Source: Boswellia sacra
Taxonomy: Eukaryota; Streptophyta; Magnoliopsida; Sapindales; Burseraceae
Direction: 5' to 3'
Length of the DNA: 64,000 nucleotides
Assembly: GCA_013180625.2 (NCBI GenBank)
Contig: SNVD02013895.1
Coordinates: 434,001 to 498,000, forward strand
Part shown: positions 33,573-44,670 of the stretch, in pieces
Layout of the letters: the number at the start of each line of letters is the position of its first letter
How positions within the stretch are numbered: position 1 is the first letter of the stretch
The notes under the pieces: generated by a model
The model's input: only the letters and a program-made list of their open reading frames with translations
The model's database searches: none
Told to the model about the DNA's origin: nothing
Program-made: the position numbers and the translations under genes

Positions 33573-35343
33573 CCTGCATTCTATTGCTAAGATAAGTGAT
33601 GCCAACCCACTTAAAACTTTCATGAACATAAATAATGAATTATCATTTTTAAAGGAAAATTGAGAGCAAAAAGTGGTCAAAAAAGTATAACATGTATGCT
33701 CATGAACCACTTTGTGGTGATAGGAAAAACCATGTTGTGCATTAGACTAATGAAAAAACCTCCAAGTTATAACACGGAATGCTAGACTAGCGAAACACTA
33801 CATTCAAGAAAGGAAGACCTATTGCGGGTTGGGAACTAAAAAAGGGAAAGACATCAATAGAATAGATTAACGTATAAAGTTATGATAGATTAAGAAAAGA
33901 AGCTGAAAGGGAGTGTGAATACAACTTAGGTTTAATTCCCTTCCTTTCTTAAAGTAGTCAACTAATTTTTAAAAAAATATTTCAATTTTTTATTTTAATA
34001 TTAATTATTATTAATTTAATTAAGTCTTATGATAATACTAGGTTGGATTAACTATTTTTTATTTTTTTTTTAATTGGTCCCCAGGAACTTGGAAATATAT
34101 GGCTGAGCTGCGAGTAGGCCCATAAATATTCCAAACTAGGCCTAGCTATTCCACCAACAAACACATTATGACAAATATCTTTAATTTTTGGATTTGAATA
34201 GAATATTTCGTTGGTTCCATCAAGTGTTCGATTATTTAAATTCAATAATGGTAAGCTTACGTCTGTCAGTTGGGTACGTGGAGGATGTTACCTCTCCCTC
34301 CCTGTACTTGCATGCGTCTAAATCAATAAAAACAAACGCCACAGCTGTGGAATATTGTGTCATTTGTGCAATTTCGATATCAATCCAGCTTGGACAGATA
34401 TCTTTTCGGTTGTCTGATGCTAGTGCATTATTTTTCCCACAAGTTCGTGCCGGTATCATTGGCCGGCAACATCAATGTCAGTGCACGCGATGCTCTGGCA
34501 TTTGCAACGAAAAATTTGCTTTTGGTTTTTTGTTCGTCCATCGAAGGAGTTAAACAACAATAATTTCATGAAGAATCAACGTCAGTATCACACAAACTTG
34601 CCAGAATGATTGAGTTATGACGTTTATGAAGAAATTTGCTTGTAGTAATTAAATCTTGATCGCTTGCCAAATTTATTGATGATAATAATATTCTTTTTAA
34701 TTTAATGTCCACATATAGATGAAAAAGGGTATTTATTACATAATTTTCTAAATATTAATAAAAGAACAAAATTTAAATAAATTAAAAAGGTTAATTTCGT
34801 TAAAGATATTTAACTATTTAATTAGAGTAATGGAATGGTGGGTGGATCCATAAATGAAAAGAAAATAATAATGATCAAGCATAAAGATAGTTTAATGAGC
34901 AACTTTTCAATTAAAAGAAAATTAGAAGTACGAATAAAATCTTAATTTTGGACTGACAACGTTTAAGAATAGTCTTTCTTTCATGTACTAATTTAATTAG
35001 CAATCAATAAGGTTAAAATTAATATTTTAATGAATTCTCCAATCAGCAATAATCAATATAGTCATCCATGACGTAAATCAAACCAGTGAAATCACCCTCG
35101 GATTTAAGTAGAGTAATGAGATGGTGGGGTCCAAAATGGGAACATTAGAAAACTAATTAATTATCTTTTAAGAAATCTTCATGTACTAATTAATTTTCTC
35201 CGCCACTTCTTGTACACTTTTGAAATTTCTGTTCACCTGCCAATCTTACATACTTATACATGCACTATTACTCTTATTATCTATCGCAACACAAACACCA
35301 AATTTCTTGCCTAAGTTTAATCAATTTCCATCTTGATTTGAGA
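33573..35343. promoter_or_regulatory. Upstream region of CNL-3, with a promoter deletion
   Basis: 33573-34190 mixes upstream- and 3'-flank-type repeat sequence. 34190-34560 is a less AT-rich stretch with no partner in the window and an unconvincing open frame (34188-34553). 34690-35150 resembles CNL upstream sequence. From 35145 it is colinear with CNL-2, but about 175 bp present there (21043-21218) are missing, including the GGCAATTATTAG block. The TATA position reads TTATACAT rather than TTATAAAT. The last 120 bp before the ATG are nearly identical to CNL-2. Confidence 0.5.
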
Positions 35344-38032
35344 ATGGCTGAAGCTCTTGTTTCCGTAGTCTTGGACCAGTTGGCTTCCATCATTAGCCAA
35401 CAAGCACAGGCAGAGGTGAAGCTTGTCGTAGGTGTTGATGATGAAGTCCAAAAGCTCACCAGCAATTTCCGTGCCATAAAAGCTGTTCTTGAAGATGCTG
35501 AGAGCAGACAAGTGAAGGAGAAAAGTGTGGCGGACTGGTTAGATAAGCTTAAAGACGTGTCATACGACATGGATGACGTGTTGGATGAGTGGAACACATC
35601 GGTTAGGAAATTACAGATGGAGGAGGTTGGTGAAAATGCTTCCAAACCGAAGAGAAAGGTATGTTCCCTCGTCCCTTGTTGTTCCTCTGGTTTTAGACAA
35701 GTTGGCCTGCGTCATGATATTGCTCACAAGATAAAAGAATTGAATAGAAGACTAGATATTATTGATGCCGAAAGAAATAAGTATAATTTTAGTTTGACAA
35801 GGAGCTCCACAGAACTGAGAACAACAGTCACTACATCTTTTTCTGATGTGCCATATGTTCATGGAAGAGATGATGATAAGGATAAATTGTTAACCATGCT
35901 GTTGAACAATAAGAGTAGTCAAGAACCACTCCTCTCTGTCATTTCTGTTGTAGGGATGGGAGGCATTGGTAAAACTACTCTTGCTAGGTTTGCTTTTAAC
36001 AATGATAGAGTGATTACCCATTTTGACAAAAGAATATGGGTGTGTGTCTCTGAACCTTTCAATGAGATTAGGATTGGCAAAGCAATTTTAGAATCTCTTG
36101 GAGGTGATGTATCAAACCTAGTTGAACTTCAAACTGTCTTTCAACGTATAAGTCAATCTCTTGAAAGAAAGAAATTTTTCTTAGTCTTAGATGATGTGTG
36201 GACAGAAGATACTCAAGCTTGGGAGCAATTGAAGGGCTGTTTGAATTGTTGTTCTCAAGGAAGCAGGATTTTAGTGACCACACGTAAGACAAATGTTGCA
36301 AATGTCATCGGATCCACCAACGATATCTTATTAAAGACCCTACCCGAAAATGATTCTTGGAATTTGTTTAGTCAAATTGCATTTTCTAAAATGACTGGTG
36401 AGGACAGTAAAAAATTTGAAGATATTGGTAGAAAACTTCTGGGCTAAGTGTAAGGGCTTACCTCTTGCTATAAAGACATTAGGTAGTCTTTTGTGCTATA
36501 AAAGCAACATTAAAGATTGGAAAAATGTCTTAGATAGTGAGACATGGGAATTAGAAGAGGTAGAAAGAGGGATTTTCCCACCTTTACTATTGAGCTATTA
36601 TGATTTGCCCTCTACATTGAGAAAATGCTTCTCCTATTGTGCTGTCTTTCCAAAAGACTATGAGATAAATAAAGATCAATTGATTAAGTTATGGATGGCT
36701 CAAAGTTACGTTAGGGATGAGCAAAACAAAGATATGGAGTTAATTGGTGAAGAGTACTTTGAAAATTTAGCAATGCGCTCTTTTTTTCAAGATTTTGAAA
36801 GAGATGAATTTGATGGTAGCATAAAATTTTGTAAGATGCACGATATAGTGCATGATTTTGCTCAATATCTTACCAAGAATGAATGTTTTAGTCTAAAGAT
36901 TGATGATTTTAAAGGGCCTAAAGTCCAATTTTCTTTTGAGAAGGGACGGCATCTAATGGTAGAATTTAAAAGTATTGCTTCATTTCCAATGTATATTTAT
37001 AGTGCAAAAAATTTACGTAGCCTATTGGTTAAGCGGGGAATCTTTAGCAACGTGGCTGTATCCCAATTATTTTGTGAATTTACATGGCTAAGGACATTGG
37101 AATTGAGTAATATTGACATTAAGATATTATCAAGTGAAATAAAAAAATTGATACATTTGAGGTGCCTTGATTTATCACGTAACAATGAATTAGAAGAATT
37201 ACCAGAGGCAATATGTGAGTTGTATAACCTTCAAAACTTAAATCTCAATGGTTGTACTAGTCTCAAGAAACTACCTCAAGGGATGGAAAAATTAATTAAC
37301 TTGAGGCATTTATTAAATAATGTTACTTGTTATTACAGTCTAAGTGAGATGCCGAAGGGAATAGAAGGATTGACTTGTCTTAGGACTTTGACAGAATTCG
37401 GTGTGTGTAGAAATAGAAATAGGGAGGGTAGTGGCCTTGAATATTTAAAAAACTTGAACAATCTTCGAGGGTATCTTGATATTGTAAGGTTAGGAGATGT
37501 GGGAGATGTGGGTGAGGTTAATAAAGCAACGCTTATGAATAAGACAAACCTCGTTTCTTTACGTTTATATTTTAGAAGGCATGATGAAGTGAGGGAGAAT
37601 AGAAGTAATGGGATTGATGAAGCCGTTTTTGAAGCCTTACAACCCCCTCCCAATTTAGAGAGATTGGGCATATTATATTATGAAGGCAAAACTTTAAGGT
37701 TGAATTTGATGGCATCATCAGCCAAGTTGAGGTCTTTAGATCTGAACAATTGCATCAACCTGGAAGAGTTGGATATTTCAAAGAAGGAACATGAAGATAT
37801 TACAATCATCATGCCATCTCTTCATTCCTTCGAAATCGAGAATTGCAAGAAATTAAAGTCACTGCCAGATCAGATTCTTCAAACGCCAACATTGAAGGAA
37901 TTGAAGATCTATGGGTGCCCTATTCTAGAAGAACGCTACAACAAGGGGACAGGAGTGGACTGGATCAAAATCTCTCACATCCCTGAAATCGATATTCGTG
38001 GTGATCATCGCTTTTAATTACGGTGAACATCA
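35344..38032 (+). pseudogene. CNL-3: frameshifted mosaic CC-NB-ARC-LRR gene
   Basis: The full CNL organisation is present. Coiled coil, P-loop GMGGIGKTT (~204-212), kinase-2 LDDVW and RNBS-B are in the first frame. GLPLA, CFSYCAVFPKD, MHD and LRRs are in the second. A single extra T at 36445 turns GGCAAG into GGCTAAG and creates a stop after residue 367, just before GLPLA; coding potential resumes one frame over and runs to 38017. A second lesion changes CAA to TAA, ending the second frame three codons before the paralogues' stop (38030-38032). The first part is nearly identical to CNL-2, the second closer to CNL-1. As it stands it could make only a CC-partial NB protein; a sequencing error at 36445 cannot be excluded. 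Confidence 0.9.
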
Positions 38033-38076
38033 TCCTAGTGAATACTGATGAAGATAATTCCCAGACATACAGACAG

Positions 38077-38259
38077 GTAATTTGGTCTCCTTCTTTTCTT
38101 CTTATTTAATTGTGGGGTATTTTTAATTAATTAAAACAATATTTCTTACATATTCTGGCAGTTAATGTATAGTTTCAAATGTATTCACTTTAAATGATGT
38201 TTATTATGACTCTGTTTTGGTTTGAATTATTCTTTGATTATTGGAATGATGGTGAACAG
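38077..38259 (+). other. Predicted 3'UTR intron of CNL-3
   Basis: Same donor (ACAG/GTAATTTGG) and acceptor (GGTGAACAG) as after CNL-1 and CNL-2; 183 bp. No transcript evidence. Confidence 0.5.
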
Positions 38260-41200
38260 GATTTATGCACAGCAGGTGATTGAAAGATTTACCAAATTGG
38301 GCTGCTGCTTTAGGGACCACATAGATATTGCTATTAAATGTTTGCTGAGGAAAGCTGGGAGTATATGAATACTGAGGACGACTGTGTACATTGCAAGATA
38401 TCGTGCAAATAGCCTCATCTTTTAACACCATCCATGGAGCAAGTGGACATGATGGTGGATATTGACACATTGTTTGTGGGACGGAGAGATTGCTCAGAAG
38501 CACTGATGCCTTATCTTGGATAAGTAGCTATTCTGGCGGAACTTTTTGGGATGTGTTTTTTGTTATTCTTTGCTTCTGTGAAGTGGAATTTGCTGACGGT
38601 TTGGCTTTCACTGCTATGGGTGTGACCCAAAGGTACCGAACTTGACCCTGCTATTGCTTTAGTTTATCCATTTGGAGTTGGTTTTTTTTTTTTTTTTTTT
38701 TTTTTAAGTATTAATGGCTCCTGCTACAGACTTTTACTCAACTTACTCAAGGCATCAATCCTCAAGTGTGTTGTGCATTAAATGAAATCAAGGATTACAT
38801 TTTTCAAGCATCTTATCCATTAATTTCATGTCAATATCATACAGCGCAGCAGCAACATCAACTATAGCTATGAACAATTCCTGTTCATATTCAGGTATTT
38901 CATTTTGCAATCTTTTGCTCTTAGTCACTGACAGTGCATTGAAAGTTCACTTCAAGAAAGATCTCTTTATTTCTTAAAAGAGTTGGGATTTAGGATCTTG
39001 GTGAAGCTAAAATAACACAACTCAAAAACAAATTTGCTCTGCTAAGACTTTTTCCTCTGGTTCCTAGCTTGGAGGGTTTTTTTTAAGGAATGCTGCTTTT
39101 GATGTTTTTGTTTGTTCAGCAAAGACGTTCAACTTTAATTTCTTGAAGAATAATGTCGGGAGTTGATCTAATTAAACAAGTTTAATTGGATGTAGTTTTT
39201 TACCCTTTCCCATTTACATGTGCTATCTCATGTTTAGACATTCGTTGTGTTTTTCTTTTGGCCTTTATTCCATGTACAGAAGATTCATCTGCAAAATAAT
39301 GAGGTATGTCCCATGCAGATGCCTTTTCTTCTCTTTGATTCGGAAGAATATTGACAGTTAGTCATATTTACAATTTTTTTTATATCTAAAAGAAGAGGAT
39401 TTTAGCAGTCAAAACAAATTTCTTATTGTCATGTTTTATTATGTCAAAATTTTACGGTGCCATCGTCCAGTTTTTGAATCAATTCAAAAATTTCCAAAGT
39501 TATTATTTCTTAGGTTATTTTTGGCTAAATGTTTCAACACGCTCAGTTCACTTAAAAAATTTTAAAATCTCACAAAGTTTGCTCTCTTCTTCTATAAAGT
39601 TTCTGTGCACAATTGTTTATGATAAATTTATTAGTTTTTATGGTATGCTAGTTTAGGGGAAACTGCACATGGGATCATAATATTGGTGCTGAAATGGTAA
39701 AAAATTGTGATATGGAGAGAGCTAGAAGAAGGTAGACATATTTTAATCAAACTTCCTTACATATATCTACTCCTTCATGGTTTTGTGCTTGAATTTTTTG
39801 CTGCTAAGATGTTGATTTTGATCCAGATTCGCTGTCATCCATTGGACCGAACAAGCAATGATATAGAAAAATGCCATATTGCTATCAAGTTCAATAGAAC
39901 GTGTCATCCTTGTGGACATTAGAAAATTTCATGTGGTACACAAGCAAGGCAGTAACGCTCCATACCACAGAGTGAAGAATCTGCAGAAGGGGTGAGCTAC
40001 AACTGGGTGAAGCAAAAAGATAAAAATGATGAGATGCACTGATGGAATAGAAGCCTGAAGGGAAAACATCCATATTCAAATCTGAAAGTGTGCATCATAC
40101 TGGTTGCCAAATCATTTCTCCTCATGGATAATTTGACTTCTTTGTTATGACTTTTGGGATCTTCCGAGCTATGCTTCTTTTAATCTGTAGTTTTTCATTT
40201 TTCAAAATTTTATATCATTGTCATTTATAACGTATATGCATTTCATTTCATTTGTCTTTTGATTGCTATTTTTTTTTCTTTGTATAGACTTTGCATTTGA
40301 GAGGTAAGGCTCATTATGATCCCCCCTTACTAGGTGTCATTATTTCTTTTTTTTTTTTCATTAATAAAATATTTCCTCGTTCTGCCCAGGTTTATTCGGT
40401 TAGAAAAAGAAGAAGTCCATATGCTTGTCAAAACTGTGTTTTAGTCTGGACTACAAAACATCAAAGTTATAATATGAAGGGCTTGCCCTTAGAAGCTCTT
40501 GAATGACAGCTTCTCATTAACAATGTCCACGTTCAAGAATGGTTTCTTATCATTGTTATTGTTTATGGAAGACCTGTCATGTCTTAGAATTAAACAACAA
40601 AAATTCATCAATAGAAAATATCATAGTTATGAAGTTGTGATATATGGATTGACTATTTTCTAATCATTTACTTTTATTTTCTATTTGAACTTCAGGAACT
40701 TGGAAATATAAGGATGGGTTATGAATAAGCCCATGAATGTAGCATATGAGACCCAATAATTCAACCAACATGGATCCTCTACGATGATTTTCATTTAAAA
40801 ATTAAGAATCACCCACAGTATATCATTTCTTTGGATAATCAATCATAGGCCGTTTATGAACAAGAAGCAAATGAAACCCAATCTATTATCTTTGTCTTGA
40901 TAATTTGCCTTTTTGCATTTTAATTACTCTAGTTCTTCCATCAGATTCTTGCTTTAAAGTTGGGGTATGTAGCTTTAAATAACGTATTGGAATATTGGAC
41001 AAAGCAACTTGCAAGCATAACGCTAGCTATTCGTTCTCTACTGTCATTTCATCTATAACATTTAATGCAATTCCTTCTTCTATTTATTATTGCTCTTAAA
41101 AATTACTCGAGCCATTCTTCCTCTCATGTATCAATATATAAATGCACTGATAAAATTAATTCTATTGAAACTAGAATTTTAAAAACTTATTTATACATAG

Positions 41201-42290
41201 ATTAGCTAGTGGACCTTTCGTTATTTAAAAGAAACCTACACATGAGAAATTAAGAATATCCACTCGTTAATCTATGGATACATGGATTTCTTTAGATTAC
41301 CGAGTATAGGGCTTTCGTTTACTCGTTTGTGGTTTCCAGCATTGTTTTTGCCACCACCGCGCCGTCCCTGGAGCTCCATGCACCACCTGTTGCGAATGTT
41401 AAAGGTGTGTTGCAAAAATCATAAACTATTTCTAGTGAGACAAATGCTCAAAAGGAAGTGGTAGTTTAATACTCAAAATTAAATCGATCCAACTTTATTA
41501 ATAAAGTAAATAAGGATTTTTTTAAAAATAAAAAAAATTTGAATAGACCTAAATTAAAGAAATATAAACTTACAAAAGTGTCTTGACAACAACTTTTCAT
41601 TTACAAGATACATTACAACAAAAGTATTTACATAAATGATTCAATATCATTGGAGAATTATTATGACAAATGGGAAATAAACAACAAAGGAAGTCCTTAA
41701 AGTAATTATTAAAATATTTAAAATAATATTAAATTGATTTTTAGTGACGATTATCAATTAACTTAATTATTTTAATAATAATACAATATTGGATTTATTA
41801 TTTTGTATTCGTTTTTATTTTATTTTTTTCTAATTGAACCTTAGAAATATGGAAGAATAAGAATCATGGGCTTTGACCAGGTCCATGATTCTTTACATGT
41901 TGACTATTCTATTAATAAGGCTCCTGAATATATTCATTATTGGTTTACTTCTGATTTATAAAATTATATATATTTTATTCCTTTAAAGATCACAAAGAAA
42001 ATTGAAAATGAACATTGAATCAACTAAGTTTATTCTTTGAGCAAATGGCAAGCAAAGAAACTTAAATTAATATCCTTTATTCTTTTACTATAATTTGCTT
42101 TTTGTACTTTACAAATTCTCTACTGTTTCCATCAGATTCTTGCTCTGTGTCGATATAGTATGCAGTTAAATTAAATTCTTTCATCAAATATTGAAGACAA
42201 TAATCCATGTAATTTGGCAATATATATTCAGCCGAAAACCAGTTCTCTTGAAAGATACACAATTTATCTTCTAATATATGCAACCGAAAA
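38260..42290. repeat. 3' flank of CNL-3
   Basis: 38260-38840 matches the CNL-1 flank, 39300-39870 matches the decayed copy at 26800-27320, and 39855-42085 matches 24405-26715 downstream of CNL-2. A T-run of about 23 bases lies at 38682-38705. Past 42085 the homology switches to the block also seen at 29205-29340. Open frames (39426, 39707, 41282) have no conservation or recognisable domains. Confidence 0.6.
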
Positions 42291-44670
42291 AGTCCTTATG
42301 AGAATATAAAAACTGTGATATACGGCACACAATCGAAATATTAAAATCAAGTTTTTCTTAATAAGAGAAAGGCCTTTTGGTATCCTAATAGCCAAAAGAC
42401 AACAAACGTCTATGAGCTATAAGAGAATTGTGCAGAGCAAATTTTGGGCAAATGGAGAAGCTGAGTAACGTAAGCTTCATAAAATGCTTATATCTTACTG
42501 ATTTTTACTGGTCTGAAATCCTTACTGTCATAAATCTGTAACTTGATAAAGAAGAAAAAAGTTGTGATGTAAAATCTAATCAGTAAGCATTCAGTATTTT
42601 GTCAATGAAGCTCAAAAATTCCGTTGTGAGTTAATGGAGCTTTGTGACACCTTCGTAGTGCCTGATAGTAAACATTCACAAATATTTTGTGTACGTATCC
42701 TTCTGTGAAATTTTGCAATTTTTCAGTGGAAAAAGAATACTACAGAAAATTTTCTTCCAATACCTTGATTTTTTTAGTAGAAAATTAGGGAAACGATGCA
42801 GAATTTTTCCTTCAAAATTCCAGCTGTTTCCTTCTAACATTTCTTCTGTTTTAATCCATGGTCTGAATTAAGTCCATGATCCAGTAGCTTGGAGCATCTT
42901 CTATTTATTTGAAATTTTGTAACTGCAATTAAAAGATACATGTATTCACTTAATTTACTTGTGCATAGTTGTAAATAAGCTCTATATTTTGAAAATATAG
43001 CATGAACACTAGCACAATGCAATGATGTGCATTCTAATTGAGCGATCAAGAATTTTAAGCAGTAGATAACAGTCACCAAAGCATAACTAACCGATTGGCT
43101 TTCTCAGGGGCATGAGAGGTGCCATTTGACTCTTCTCATTTAGTCCTCTTAACAATGATCTGGAAAGGAGAATGTCCAACAGTTAATATATGGAGTGGTG
43201 TCAAACATAATTTAAAAAAGACACAACAGTAGACTAATACCTTTTGTTCTCTTGTTGGAGGTCGGATATCTGAACTCAAGCAACTCTTCCATTAAGCAAT
43301 ATATATAATTACCTGTAACAAGAAATTTAAGTGGTTTAGAATAAAAGAATGACAATTTAATATTAAAAACCGGATGATCAATATATGAGATTAGACACGA
43401 AGTAAATATTTAGTGGTGAAAGAGCGTGAAACATACCATTTGAGTCCACTTTGGTAGCAATCATTCTGGAAAGGAGACATCTCATGTTGAATCTTCTGTT
43501 AATACATGGATAGCAACCAAGTGCACTCGTAGCTAGAGAATCTTCTGCTGATACATGGATAACTTTCTGGACTTGTATATCCCTCCAAAATATTCTATAA
43601 TTGCCAGTATTTTTTTTAATTGTTATTATTTTCTTTGCTTTTTGTTCTTAATTTTGTTAAGAAAGAAAACTAATGGCAGGCTTCTGCGGCATTTGTCCAT
43701 AAGAAGTCAGTCCATCAATTTGCTTTAGCAGCTATAAATTTGTCTTTATATTTCATGCAACTACCTAGTAAGAACAAATAATTTTAATTTTAGAAGTGGG
43801 AGGTACATTGAAAAGTCTAATCCATGTGATGTTAAAATTCTTGTAAGAGTACAATTCAAAGATCAACTTGGGAGAATATAGTGAAAAAATTTACACCAGC
43901 TGGAACTTCGGATGAGAAATCATGTTTTCTGACCCTGTAACATTAAATCTTCAAATTAGCAAAAGCAATCCAAACAAACACCCAAAAATAGTAACACCAC
44001 GTTAAATAACTAACCATAAGACAGCAATTGTTATCTCAGTTCAATAGAGCTTTGTCACACCTCAATTGTGCCAGATATTAAAACGTCACCTCATCTTTCA
44101 CAAGATATCCTGTCCGCCTCCTCTCTAGATAGAATTTGATGTCTATGCAGAAGAAAACACACGATTTTGTTTTAGATAACTGTAACAGGATAATAATGAC
44201 AAGAAATAGTATCATGTCATAGACCAGATTTATTACTGGGATCCATAATGACAATAAGGATGCCAGGAGGATGTTTTAGGGGACAAAATGTACAAGCCAC
44301 AGTCTGAAGTGAACAATACCTCTTCAGAACACAAGCCTAACCCCAAATGCATGTTTGAACAAATTAAACTGTAATGAATGTGACATCCACATATAGTTGT
44401 GATAAGAAAGTCATTGGACCGCCTCTACTCTGCTTCTCAATAATGCGTCCAATACTTAAGAGCAAGACTTTAAATGTGTCCACAGGAATCAACGATCATA
44501 AATTGATTTTCACTTCAAAATTAAGGAAGAAACACACACAGCACAGAATTAATCTAAATTTGTAAAGGAGCAAAAGAAAATATAGTGTAAATAAAATACC
44601 TGAACACAGACTTGAATGACTATTATTCTTAATCTGTTAAGACTGCCAGCACTCAATGACGTTACTGACA
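42291..44670 (-). other. Non-coding region downstream of CNL-4
   Basis: This is the 3' side of the minus-strand CNL-4. A donor-like TTCAG/GTATTTTATT (minus strand, about 44600) suggests that its 3'UTR is also spliced. Two imperfect copies of GAGCTTTGT(C/G)ACACC-containing sequence lie at about 42638 and 44047. A short tandem repeat of GAATCTTCTG(T/C)(T/A/G)ATACATGG type lies at about 43490 and 43539. No coding region is recognised. Confidence 0.4.

Noticed and set aside
34188..34563. Possible small gene of 121 or 68 codons in a less AT-rich stretch
   Set aside because: No domain is recognised, overlapping frames occur on both strands, and there is no second copy in the window to show conservation.
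41282..41464. Open frame starting MDFFRLPS downstream of CNL-3
   Set aside because: The homologous stretch downstream of CNL-2 (about 25890-26070) does not conserve the frame.
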